This document shows, in pieces, positions 45,031 through 54,063 of a stretch of 64,000 bases of DNA; positions within the stretch are counted from its first letter, which is position 1; each line of letters opens with the position of its first letter. This DNA is from Bacteroidales bacterium (GTDB lineage Bacteria; Bacteroidota; Bacteroidia; Bacteroidales; F082): positions 89,938 through 153,937 of the forward strand of contig JAQVLA010000006.1 of the NCBI GenBank assembly GCA_028704385.1, read 5' to 3'. The translations under genes and the position numbers were made by a program. Below the pieces are notes generated by a model, which had not been told where the DNA came from, did no database searches, and saw only the letters and a program-made list of their open reading frames with translations.

Positions 45031-45243
45031 ATGATTATGTGCAAGTTTGCTAAAATAGCCTCACGTATTGGATTAATCGCTGTATTGTTAAGCATTATCG
45101 TTATGGTTTCGGGTTGGCTTTTCGTCGATATCAATATTTGCATTGTATCGATGATATTGATGTGTTTGGCGGCTGTTAGTTTCACGCTTTGCATGATATG
45201 CAACTGCGTTCACAACAAGCCCGAAAACAAGCCAACCGGCTAA
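45031..45243 (+). CDS. Small Cys-rich membrane protein
   Basis: 70 aa with two hydrophobic segments (about 12-32 and 34-57). Six cysteines at 4, 37, 45, 54, 57 and 59 include C-x2-C-x-C followed by His61 at the end of the second segment. I know no family for it. The ATG at 45031 or the one at 45037 could be used. A -7 box sits directly upstream, two Crp/Fnr-like boxes sit upstream of that, and an intrinsic terminator at 45354-45386 lies downstream, so it looks like a real, regulated single gene. A metal- or redox-related role is a guess. Confidence 0.6.
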   Translation: MIMCKFAKIASRIGLIAVLLSIIVMVSGWLFVDINICIVSMILMCLAAVSFTLCMICNCVHNKPENKPTG

Positions 45244-45353
45244 GGTCTCTTTTGTTCACCTTGCGGGTTATCAGGCAAGATCAGTTTATGCTGAGTTGCT
45301 GGTTTAAGGTAGCCCAATGTGGCAAGGGTTGTTTGGTTACCCTTAAATGGGAG

Positions 45354-45386
45354 AAAACAGGAGTTGGGTTAGCTCCTGTTTTTCTT
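45354..45386 (+). terminator. Intrinsic terminator after the small membrane protein
   Basis: AAAACAGGAG pairs with CTCCTGTTTT around a 9-base loop, followed by a T-rich tail. It is about 110 bases past the stop of the small gene. Confidence 0.75.
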
Positions 45387-45392
45387 TTTAAT

Positions 45393-45423
45393 AAAAAAAG
45401 GAACAACCGAAGCTGCTCCTTTC
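45393..45423 (-). terminator. Intrinsic terminator of the S46 peptidase gene
   Basis: On the minus strand AAAGGAGCAGC pairs with GTTGTTCCTTT through a TTCG tetraloop, followed by a T-run. It is back to back with the plus-strand terminator of the convergent gene. Confidence 0.8.
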
Positions 45424-45444
45424 AGATAAATTTTTATTAATGAC

Positions 45445-47706
45445 TTACATCTCAACCGTTTCGGTACGAATGGGTTGTGGTTCAGCTTTGTGAATTGTGA
45501 GCTCGTCGATTAAATTAGTGGCTCCGGCATATTTGTCAATAACAAACAATACATAACGGATATCCACATTGATGGTACGCTGCAGGGCTGATTCAAAAGC
45601 GATATCACCGCTCATGGCTTCCCAGTTGCCATCAAAGGCAATCCCTATCAGCTCGCCTTTGCCATTGATCACAGGGCTTCCTGAATTTCCACCTGTGATA
45701 TCATTGGTACTCAGGAAACAGATGATCAGTTCCCCATCCTGACCATAAGGCCCGAAATCGCGGGTTTCGATCAATGTTCTAAGATAATCCGGCACAATAA
45801 ATTCATCATTATTTGGATCTTCTTTTTCTAGGATTCCGGCGGAGGTAGTAAAATAGTTATACCGGATGGCATCAGCTGCCTGATAATCCTGCACGCTGCC
45901 ATAAGTCATACGCATGGTAGAATTGGCGTTTGGATAAAAAACCTTATCCGGTTGCATCTCGCGCAAACCGGCCATGTACAGGCGTTCTGCTTCGCCAAGT
46001 GCAGCTTGTCCGGCCTGAAAACCACCAGCCACTTCCATCATCTTACCCATAAAAGCATTGGCCAGTACAAGAGCAGGATCATTTTCAAGGGTGCGCAAGT
46101 CAGGTTCATTCAAAAAGGCCATCACCCTTGCTTCACTGGCAAAAATGGAGTTCTTGAAAAGGTCGGAAGCATAGTTTTCAAAGCTGCCCTTGTATTTATT
46201 AAACATCTGATATACCAGCGGAACCTGCATATTTGTAGGAACCTTCTGATAATACTTCCAAAGCATTTCACTCAACACTTTTTGGTCTGCCTGTGCATAA
46301 TAATTTTTAAAATGCTCAGCTACCTCTTCTTTGAGTGCTTCAGCAGCTTTTTCAGCCTCAGCTTTTCGGTCAGCCTTCATTTTGGCCGCCATATCTTTGT
46401 CTTTCGGCAATTCGCTTTTTTCGACTGGTTTTAAAAGCCCTGCCAATCCGTTAAAATTGTTGGCGTATTCAACGATTTCGGCACCACCAAGGCCGGCAAA
46501 ATTGGTATAGAGGAAAGGTTCGATTGATCCACTCATTTGGGCATAAGCCGTTTCGAGTGTTGACAACACTTCTCCATATTTCTGCTGACGTTCAGGATTA
46601 GCATTTGCCCAGGCTGTAAATTCTTCTTCCAGTTCAGCCTTTTGTCCGGCAACATCCAGACGTTTCAATCCACGTGTCTGACCGATAAGGTACTTCCAGG
46701 TATTGGCCACAACGGCATGTTTAGAGGCATATTGAATCTTTACTTTTTGGTCGGCATCCATAAATTCCTTCCAGGCTTCGAGCTTCTTCCCAAACATTTC
46801 GATGATGGCAGGATATTGGTCATCCAGAAGAAAATTAACGCCGTAAGAGGTAAGGTAACGATCGGTACCACCCGGATATCCCCAGATCATGGCAAAATCG
46901 TCTTTTTTAACCCCATCCAGGCTGACAGGCAAATGATGCCTGGGTTTGAGCGGTATGTTTTCGGGTGCATAATCTGCCGGACTGCCATCAGGTGCGCTGT
47001 ACACCCTGAAGATTGAAAAATCGCCGGTATGACGGGGCCACATCCAGTTGTCGGTATCGCCACCAAATTTCCCGATGGCTGAAGGAGGAGCACCAACTAA
47101 TCTCACGTCGGTATAAACCTCATATACAAACATATAATATTCATTACCTTCGAAAAAACTCCTTACCACTACATTGTATTTCCCATCTTCATTGGCTGCT
47201 TTCTTCAGGCGGTTGCTCACCTCGCGGATTGCTGCATTGCGTTCCTGCTCAGTCATTTCGGCAGTGACCCCAGCCAATAAGCTGTCGGTAACATCTTCCA
47301 TGCGAATCAGAAAGGAGGCTGTAAGCTCTTCGTTGGGCAGTTCTTCATCCAGACTTTTGGCCCAAAAACCATTGGTTAGATAATCATGCTCAAGGCTGCT
47401 GTGCTGCTGAATGATGTCGTAGCCGCAGTGGTGGTTCGTAAACATCAAACCTTTATCAGAGACAATTTCGCCGGTGCAGAAAAAGCCTGAGGGCGTAGGG
47501 CTGGTAGATAAACCTACTACGGCATCTTTCAGGCTGCCATTGTTAATGCTGTAGATTTCGTCGGCAGTAAGTTGTAAACCTGATTTTTGCATATCAGCAT
47601 AATTCAGTCGCTCAACAAACATGGGCAACCACATGCCTTCATCGGCATAAACTTTCCCTAGATTGGCCATCAATGCAAAAGTGATCAGCCAAAACAATTT
47701 TTTCAT
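45445..47706 (-). CDS. S46 family dipeptidyl peptidase (DPP7/DPP11 type)
   Basis: 753 aa, full length. Signal peptide MKKLFWLITFALMANLGKVYA, then DEGMWLP typical of the mature start. The serine-protease triad is visible: His93 in TNHHCGY, Asp in PRHTGDFSIF and Ser675 in GGNSGSPV. Eighteen residues after the Ser there is Gly (AFDGNWEAMSGD). If that aligns with position 673, where DPP7 has Gly and DPP11 has Arg/Ser, specificity would be DPP7-like (hydrophobic P1). It acts on oligopeptides in the periplasm or at the surface. An M49-type peptidase lies upstream on the same strand. Confidence 0.93.
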   Translation of the reverse strand: MKKLFWLITFALMANLGKVYADEGMWLPMFVERLNYADMQKSGLQLTADEIYSINNGSLKDAVVGLSTSPTPSGFFCTGEIVSDKGLMFTNHHCGYDIIQQHSSLEHDYLTNGFWAKSLDEELPNEELTASFLIRMEDVTDSLLAGVTAEMTEQERNAAIREVSNRLKKAANEDGKYNVVVRSFFEGNEYYMFVYEVYTDVRLVGAPPSAIGKFGGDTDNWMWPRHTGDFSIFRVYSAPDGSPADYAPENIPLKPRHHLPVSLDGVKKDDFAMIWGYPGGTDRYLTSYGVNFLLDDQYPAIIEMFGKKLEAWKEFMDADQKVKIQYASKHAVVANTWKYLIGQTRGLKRLDVAGQKAELEEEFTAWANANPERQQKYGEVLSTLETAYAQMSGSIEPFLYTNFAGLGGAEIVEYANNFNGLAGLLKPVEKSELPKDKDMAAKMKADRKAEAEKAAEALKEEVAEHFKNYYAQADQKVLSEMLWKYYQKVPTNMQVPLVYQMFNKYKGSFENYASDLFKNSIFASEARVMAFLNEPDLRTLENDPALVLANAFMGKMMEVAGGFQAGQAALGEAERLYMAGLREMQPDKVFYPNANSTMRMTYGSVQDYQAADAIRYNYFTTSAGILEKEDPNNDEFIVPDYLRTLIETRDFGPYGQDGELIICFLSTNDITGGNSGSPVINGKGELIGIAFDGNWEAMSGDIAFESALQRTINVDIRYVLFVIDKYAGATNLIDELTIHKAEPQPIRTETVEM

Positions 47707-47873
47707 AGACGTATAAGTTTTAATGATTTAAAATTATTCAAGTAAATAAACTTAACAGAAAACATGCCATGCCGGGCAATTTATTTGTTTTCAATATATT
47801 AACAAATCAAATGTATAACAAACCAGAAATATGTGTTCGTCAGGGTGCAGTAGGTTGTTCGAAAGTGAACAGT

Positions 47874-49505
47874 TTACAAACCTAACATCTCAGGCCCCAT
47901 CTTAAAGTAGATATCCACCGGAATACTGGCTTTTGTAAGGCGGTCCAGATCAGTCTGAAGTTCAGGTTTTACAACACCTTCGCCTGAAATCCAGCTTTTC
48001 ACATACTCATAATCCCCATCTCCCTGAGCCTTCAGAATCATGCCGGTTAGCTTTTCGGCCGCGGCCATCATTTTCTCCAGATCAATGGAATAAAATCCTT
48101 CTTCGGCACGGGTAAATGCACCTTCCTCACGGAAGAAATTAAAGGTAAGCATATTGGCCTTGCCATGTGCACTGGCAGCTCCAAAACGCACCGAGCGGAA
48201 AAAGCCTGCCATAAAGGTTACATAATTATCCATCAACTCTGTATCGGTGTATTCGCCCATTTGATGGAGTTTGGTAACGAGATAAAGTCCCAGAATATCG
48301 GCTTTAGCTTCTTCTATGGGCGAATATTGTTCTTTTAATGCTTTGCGAACGGTTGAAGTTCCGTCAATGGTATTTTTGATGCCCATTCCGTGTGCTACTT
48401 CATGAAACATAGTATTACTGAAGAAAGCATCAAATTTGATATGCGGGCGTAATTCAGGTTCAATCAGCACATTGGAAATTGGAACTAAAATCTGATCAAA
48501 CTTAGCCCGCATACTGTTTTTCAGTTGAAGTTTGCGTGTGCCTTTTTCCAGTTGAACCCGCTCGTCGTTGGGCAGATTGATGGCGATGGTTTTGCCTGCC
48601 ATATTGCAATCGCCGGCATAGTAAACCACATCGTAGGCATTGAGGTCGGCATCGGAGCCCGGTACTTCATTTTTATATTTTTGATCCACTGGTAATTGTG
48701 TTTGCAGATCGGGCAAAAAGGCAGCATAATGCGAAAGGCGATCGCTCCACACCTTGTCCTTGATGAGGATAAAAGCTTCGTGTGCGGCTTTGTAGCCAAA
48801 GAGGGCATCGGTATAGTTTTCGATTGGTCCGATCACCAAATCCACATTGTTCTCGCGCACATCCATCCAGGCCATATCACTCTCAAAATACTCATCCGTG
48901 CGCAATGCAGTGGCACGCAATTTCAGATAATCAGCAAAGGCTTTATCGCCAGCCAGTTCGGCAGCTTTATCAAGTAAGTCAGCCGCGCGGCTAATCTCAT
49001 TTGCATAGGCTTCGTGATACCAAACTGTTTTTAAAGCTCCATTTTCATCCCTTCGGATCAAGGTGTAAAGACTTGTTTTATCGGGATTGTCAAAAGCTTC
49101 AAACTCTTCAACTGTCATATCCAAAGGATAAAACTGAGCTCCTGCGGGTTTTTCGCTGAAACCTTCCAAAAAAGGTTTTTGGTTGTCCAACTCATCCCAC
49201 GGACCATAATTTATGGTCGCAAATTCTCTTGCCCTGGCATTTTCAATTGCATCCAGAAAAGCTGCTTTTTCGCCTAAATTCTGCATCCAGAAAATATCGT
49301 CCATAATAGCAGCAGCTTCGAACAACAGCTTAAGCATTTCTTTCTCATCACTGCTCAGATGACTTACATCGGCCGTTAGCGGCACTTCAACATATTTATT
49401 TAATAATGCCTCCATAGGATCTGTCTCTGTTTGTGTTTGCTTTGGTGTTTGCTCACAAGCAGCAAGCATAACCAGCATTGCCAGGATAAAACTTAATTTC
49501 TTCAT
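47874..49505 (-). CDS. M49-like zinc dipeptidyl-peptidase III family lipoprotein
   Basis: 543 aa from the ATG at 49505 (an ATG two codons upstream is equally possible). The N-terminus MKKLSFILAMLVMLAAC has a lipobox (LAAC). The zinc motif is FHEVAHGMG (about residue 372), followed by the M49 signature EEAKADILG about 25 residues later. The HExxHG spacing differs from the classical HExxGH of DPP III, as seen in Bacteroidota relatives often named Zn-dependent hydrolases. Probably releases dipeptides from peptides in the periplasm. It lies 167 bases upstream of the S46 peptidase on the same strand, so the two may work together on peptide uptake. Confidence 0.85.
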   Translation of the reverse strand: MKKLSFILAMLVMLAACEQTPKQTQTETDPMEALLNKYVEVPLTADVSHLSSDEKEMLKLLFEAAAIMDDIFWMQNLGEKAAFLDAIENARAREFATINYGPWDELDNQKPFLEGFSEKPAGAQFYPLDMTVEEFEAFDNPDKTSLYTLIRRDENGALKTVWYHEAYANEISRAADLLDKAAELAGDKAFADYLKLRATALRTDEYFESDMAWMDVRENNVDLVIGPIENYTDALFGYKAAHEAFILIKDKVWSDRLSHYAAFLPDLQTQLPVDQKYKNEVPGSDADLNAYDVVYYAGDCNMAGKTIAINLPNDERVQLEKGTRKLQLKNSMRAKFDQILVPISNVLIEPELRPHIKFDAFFSNTMFHEVAHGMGIKNTIDGTSTVRKALKEQYSPIEEAKADILGLYLVTKLHQMGEYTDTELMDNYVTFMAGFFRSVRFGAASAHGKANMLTFNFFREEGAFTRAEEGFYSIDLEKMMAAAEKLTGMILKAQGDGDYEYVKSWISGEGVVKPELQTDLDRLTKASIPVDIYFKMGPEMLGL

Positions 49506-49688
49506 AACCATTGTTTTAATACGTTAACAATCAATTGTGCGAAGTTACAAGATTTCCAATGAATTGTACAGTTATAATTAAATTATTGTGAAAACAATAA
49601 CACCTTTTACAATGATAAACATCCTGAATACCGTTGCTTAATTAAATAATCAAGGATACACGTTTATCACGATATCAGGCAGTTTAGC

Positions 49689-49696
49689 TATCTTTG
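49689..49696 (+). promoter_or_regulatory. -7 box of lysS
   Basis: TATCTTTG (TAnnTTTG), 17 bases before the ATG at 49714. Confidence 0.5.
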
Positions 49697-49713
49697 CCGA
49701 AATTTTCAAACGC

Positions 49714-51444
49714 ATGTCAATTAACCTTAGTGAGCAGGAACAGGTGAGGCGGCAGTCGCTGGCCGAGATGATTAAAATGGGTATAAACCCGTATCCGCAA
49801 GAAACTTATGAAGTAAATACTTCTGCAGCTGAAATTCTGGAGAAATTTCCGGAAAATCCTGAAAAATTTAAACAGCTTAGCATTGCTGGCCGGATCATGA
49901 GTCGCAGGATTATGGGAGCTGCTTCTTTTACTGAATTACAAGACAGCACCGGAAGAATTCAATTGTATTTCAAAAGGGATGACATTTGCCCCGGAGAAGA
50001 TAAAAGCTTATATAATATTGTTTTTAAACGCCTGCTGGATATTGGCGATATCATTGGTGTAGAGGGATTTGTTTTCACAACACAAATGGGTGAGATCACG
50101 GTGCATGTAACTTCACTAAAGGTGCTAAGTAAATCGCTCAGGCCGCTGCCCATCGTAAAAGAAAAAGACGGAAAAGTTTATGATGCCTTCACCGATCCTG
50201 AGCAACGCTACCGGATGCGGTATGTGGATTTGATCGTTAATGAAGAAGTTAAAGAAACCTTCATCAAACGGACAAAGGTGATCAACAGTATGCGTAATTT
50301 CTTTAATGAATATGGTTATCTGGAAGTTGAAACACCCATTTTGCAGCCAATTCCGGGAGGTGCTGCCGCTCGGCCGTTTATTACACATCACAATGCGCTG
50401 GATATCCCCTTATACCTTCGGGTTGCCAATGAGCTTTATCTGAAACGTTTGATTGTCGGAGGTTTTGATGGCGTTTACGAATTTGCCAAAGACTTCCGCA
50501 ACGAGGGTATGGATCGCATGCACAACCCCGAGTTTACGGTGATGGAGATTTATGTTGCTTACAAGGATTATCGCTGGATGATGGACTTTACCGAAGCCAT
50601 GCTCTCAAAAGTAGTGAAGGAAACCACCGGAGGCACTACTGTAAAAGTAGGTGACAAAACCATCAGCTTTGAAAAACCCTTTGCACGGGTGCCAATCCTG
50701 GAAGCCATCAAAGTGCACACCGGCTATGATGTGTCGGGCATGGACGAGAATGGATTGCGTGAGGTGTGCCGTAAATTGGATATCGAAGTGGACGACAGCA
50801 TGGGCAGGGGCAAGCTGATTGATGAGCTTTTTGGTGAGCGTTGTGAACCCCATTACATACAGCCGACCTTTATCACAGATTATCCCGTTGAGATGTCGCC
50901 GCTTTGTAAGCGCCATCGCGACAATCCGGAACTTACCGAGCGTTTTGAGCTGATGATCAACGGCAAGGAAATTGCCAACGCCTACACCGAACTCAACGAT
51001 CCGATCGATCAGCGAAAACGTTTTGAAGAACAATTAAAGCTCTCTGAGCGCGGCGATGACGAAGCCATGTTTATTGATCAGGATTTTCTGCGGGCACTGG
51101 AGTTTGGTATGCCTCCCACTTCGGGTATGGGCATTGGCATTGACCGCCTGGTGATGCTACTTACCGGACAAACAAGCATTCAGGAGGTGCTGTTTTTTCC
51201 GCAGATGCGTCCGGAAAAGATAAAAAAAGCACTGGATACCAACGATTTGAAGCGTTTTGGCATACCAGAAGAATGGGGTAAGCTGATTCTCGAAACCGGT
51301 ATTACAAGCCTTGAAATGCTTAAGGAAGAAAAGCCTGCCGGTCTATTGCAAAAACTCAATGGCCTCCGCAAAAAGAACAAACTCGATATACCGGCACTTC
51401 AGCTGGAGGAACTGGAAAAATGGTTAACTGCTATTGCAAAATAA
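49714..51444 (+). CDS. lysS: Lysine--tRNA ligase (class II)
   Basis: 576 aa. N-terminal OB-fold anticodon-binding domain ('[21 protein letters not shown]'). Class II motif 2 is [20 protein letters not shown] and motif 3 is [17 protein letters not shown]-terminal extension of roughly 75 residues after the catalytic domain ('[18 protein letters not shown]' onward) is seen in Bacteroidota LysRS. Charges tRNA-Lys. Single gene with its own -7 box and a strong hairpin terminator. Confidence 0.97.
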   Translation: MSINLSEQEQVRRQSLAEMIKMGINPYPQETYEVNTSAAEILEKFPENPEKFKQLSIAGRIMSRRIMGAASFTELQDSTGRIQLYFKRDDICPGEDKSLYNIVFKRLLDIGDIIGVEGFVFTTQMGEITVHVTSLKVLSKSLRPLPIVKEKDGKVYDAFTDPEQRYRMRYVDLIVNEEVKETFIKRTKVINSMRNFFNEYGYLEVETPILQPIPGGAAARPFITHHNALDIPLYLRVANELYLKRLIVGGFDGVYEFAKDFRNEGMDRMHNPEFTVMEIYVAYKDYRWMMDFTEAMLSKVVKETTGGTTVKVGDKTISFEKPFARVPILEAIKVHTGYDVSGMDENGLREVCRKLDIEVDDSMGRGKLIDELFGERCEPHYIQPTFITDYPVEMSPLCKRHRDNPELTERFELMINGKEIANAYTELNDPIDQRKRFEEQLKLSERGDDEAMFIDQDFLRALEFGMPPTSGMGIGIDRLVMLLTGQTSIQEVLFFPQMRPEKIKKALDTNDLKRFGIPEEWGKLILETGITSLEMLKEEKPAGLLQKLNGLRKKNKLDIPALQLEELEKWLTAIAK

Positions 51445-51470
51445 CTTAGCCTACAAAAGTCAATAGTTGA

Positions 51471-51512
51471 AAAGGGTTATAAACAGCGAAATGTTTATAA
51501 CCCTTTGTTTTA
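51471..51512 (+). terminator. Intrinsic terminator of lysS
   Basis: A perfect 14-bp stem, AAAGGGTTATAAAC with GTTTATAACCCTTT, around an 8-base loop, followed by GTTTTAAT. Confidence 0.8.
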
Positions 51513-51597
51513 ATAGAAAAATCGAAGTTTATCTTGTGTATTTTAGCCTTATATAAATTATAATATGCTTTCCTGTTTAGCTTAACCAGCTGTTAAA

Positions 51598-52857
51598 ATG
51601 ACCAGAAATCAAAAAAAATACCTGCTTCTTCTCATAGTGAGTTATTGGGTTTTTATGTTGTTTCCATTTGATGCACAAACCCAAACCACTTATTCGAAAA
51701 AAAATACAAAATCGGAGCAGACAAAAGAAAGATCAGCACATTTTAATGGTAATGGTTTTATACCTGCATGGTCATTAACCTTTACAGGTGGAGCTTCAAT
51801 GTATTTTGGCGATATAAGGCAGTATAGGTTTTATCCCATCATGAATCACAGAACAGAACTTAAATATGGAGGTTCAATAATTATAGCTAGGAGCCTTAGT
51901 CCTGTATTTTCACTCAGAGGGCAAGGTCTTTATACTGGTTTAGCCAGTGTCAGCAGGAAAAGAGACAGAGACATAAATTCGGATTTATTTGAGATAAATT
52001 TAAGTACAGCCATCAACTTAAATAATCTTTTTGGCACTTACCGTTCCTCCCGAAAATGGGGTATTGATTTATTGGTGGGTGTTGGGATCGTAAACTTCAA
52101 CACAACACTCTATCAAACCAGCACGGGTAAAATTCTTGCACAACGTGGCTTTGGAAGTGGAACAGGCATTGGAGGACGAACCGCTGAAGGATTAATAATG
52201 GGCGGCATCGGGCTTCAATTTGATGTAAGCGAAAACTGGAGTATCAGGTTCGAAACCGCTAACAGAGCCCTTAATACCGATCTTTTTGAACATGTTTCAG
52301 GAGGGTTTCATTACGACATTTATAACCATACTTCTTTGGGATTGTCTTATCGTTTCCCCAGCTCTGGGAAAAGTATGAAAATGGTTCCTGAAGATGGGCC
52401 GGTTTTAATGATTGTTGACCCGGATAATAGCACTCCTGTACAGCCGGATCAGCCGTCGAGAAAGGAAATGGAAAGCTTCAACAGAGTGATAGATGTGCTG
52501 GAACTGAACGAACAGCCCATTGAGGAGCCATCGGAGAAAACAGTTAAGTCAGAAGTAAAAACTGAGATTGAAAAACCTGCACCCGTAAAAACGATCTACG
52601 GAATTGAATATCGCGTTCAGATCAGGGCGCGTTACGGAACAAAAATAGGAATTGATTATCTGGCCAGAACGTATAATCTGCCAGCTTCAGAAATTAAAGA
52701 AGACACTTTTAACGGCTACTATATATACACAGTTGGTTCGTTCACCACGTATGATGATGCTGCCATTCAGCGAAATACCATTCGATCACAACATGGTGTG
52801 TATGATGCATTTATTGTTGCATTCAAAGATGGTGAAAGACTCCAGAAACTTCCATAA
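51598..52857 (+). CDS. Outer-membrane beta-barrel protein with C-terminal SPOR-like domain
   Basis: 419 aa. N-terminal signal segment ('YLLLLIVSYWVFMLFPFDAQ'). Residues about 55-265 are strand-rich with alternating aromatics and 'GGASMYFGDIRQYRFYP', as in Bacteroidota outer-membrane barrels. A Pro/Glu/Lys-rich linker follows, then 'YGIEYRVQIRARYG ... GYYIYTVGSFTTYDDA', resembling a SPOR domain that would bind denuded peptidoglycan. It probably tethers the outer membrane to the wall. Convergent with the DUF4837 gene. Confidence 0.8.
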   Translation: MTRNQKKYLLLLIVSYWVFMLFPFDAQTQTTYSKKNTKSEQTKERSAHFNGNGFIPAWSLTFTGGASMYFGDIRQYRFYPIMNHRTELKYGGSIIIARSLSPVFSLRGQGLYTGLASVSRKRDRDINSDLFEINLSTAINLNNLFGTYRSSRKWGIDLLVGVGIVNFNTTLYQTSTGKILAQRGFGSGTGIGGRTAEGLIMGGIGLQFDVSENWSIRFETANRALNTDLFEHVSGGFHYDIYNHTSLGLSYRFPSSGKSMKMVPEDGPVLMIVDPDNSTPVQPDQPSRKEMESFNRVIDVLELNEQPIEEPSEKTVKSEVKTEIEKPAPVKTIYGIEYRVQIRARYGTKIGIDYLARTYNLPASEIKEDTFNGYYIYTVGSFTTYDDAAIQRNTIRSQHGVYDAFIVAFKDGERLQKLP

Positions 52858-52868
52858 ATAAAAACAAC

Positions 52869-53903
52869 TTACTTCTCGATCGATCCTGACTGCTCAACAT
52901 CAGATTGGTTTTGAGGCAATTCCAGCGTATATAAGATAGCTTCAAGTTGTCTTAAAAAATCCCTTTTATCCTTTCCAGGGGCATACACATAACCCTCTGC
53001 TGTGATCAATCGGCCATGAACTTCGTCCACTACTGTATAAGCCACAAAAGGACCAGCCATAAAATCTCCTACCACATTCCAAAGTCCACGGGTTTCGATG
53101 GTATAGGAAGTACTAAAATTTGAAATGGCATGGCTTTGCGGTAACACAAACTCTTTTTCGGTTGACATAAATGAACCTTCTAAAGGACCGGGAATATGAC
53201 GATAGAGCAAGGAATCGCGAACATAAATTAGCCTCGAAGTACTTAATTCTGCTGTGTCTCTGTAGGGTCTTGTATATAAAATCAAACCCTGACCATAATC
53301 TGTCAGCTCTTTTCTGATCCACATGAAATTGACTTCGTTTTTGGCTACATAAAAACCTTCCGGTATCAACAGCTTAAATCCAAAAGTTTTCTCAACTTCA
53401 TTGATTACTTTGTAATCAGCCGTTGGCCGATAGATATTCATCAGGCGTTCGCGTTCCGACTGATCAAACAAGCTTAAAAAGTTTTCTTTTTGCTCATCGA
53501 ATGCTGATACCCAGGAATCCTCATCCGGTGCAGTGATTTTAAAGACCCGTTGTGGCTGTGCCCACAAATTGGTACGCATTTCTACCAGGGGTTCTTTAAG
53601 CTTTTTGTCGTACTCAACAACCAAAATGTTGCGGTGTTTTTTAAACATATCCGACAAATTGGAAATGGTGATATTTGCAAGGCGATAGTGTGGCTCACTC
53701 TGTGGAAGCCCAAATTGATCCTGCTCAAAAAAAGCACGTATTGCTTCTCCTTCTTTTCCGTCCCACTGTTGTTGGTTTTGTGTAACAACAAGAATCTCCG
53801 ACGTCGCTCCAACCGAGCGTGCGATGCGTACTTCCGGCTGGGTACACGCTTGTACAAGAACCAAAATGACGAAAACTGCTGTCCATTTAAATAGCTGTCT
53901 CAT
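52869..53903 (-). CDS. DUF4837 family lipoprotein
   Basis: 344 aa with signal peptide and lipobox (VQAC). It begins with 'SVGATSEILVVTQNQQQWDG', the hallmark N-terminus of DUF4837, and continues with 'KRDFLRQLEAILYTL' near the end. The family is restricted to Bacteroidota and uncharacterised. It sits 160 bases downstream of the LysM transglycosylase gene on the same strand, so a cell-wall role is possible but unproven. Confidence 0.88.
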   Translation of the reverse strand: MRQLFKWTAVFVILVLVQACTQPEVRIARSVGATSEILVVTQNQQQWDGKEGEAIRAFFEQDQFGLPQSEPHYRLANITISNLSDMFKKHRNILVVEYDKKLKEPLVEMRTNLWAQPQRVFKITAPDEDSWVSAFDEQKENFLSLFDQSERERLMNIYRPTADYKVINEVEKTFGFKLLIPEGFYVAKNEVNFMWIRKELTDYGQGLILYTRPYRDTAELSTSRLIYVRDSLLYRHIPGPLEGSFMSTEKEFVLPQSHAISNFSTSYTIETRGLWNVVGDFMAGPFVAYTVVDEVHGRLITAEGYVYAPGKDKRDFLRQLEAILYTLELPQNQSDVEQSGSIEK

Positions 53904-54063
53904 AGCTCATCGAATTTTGTGATTACAGCTGCTCATGGCTGATGCCTGCCCTCAAATCCGGAGACATTTCCAAAAACAGCAATTCTATTAGATATACAAC
54001 GTCCTGGTTTGCTGCTATGGTATAAAGTCAGAAAAAAATAAGGAATGACTGAATCAGCCGGAA

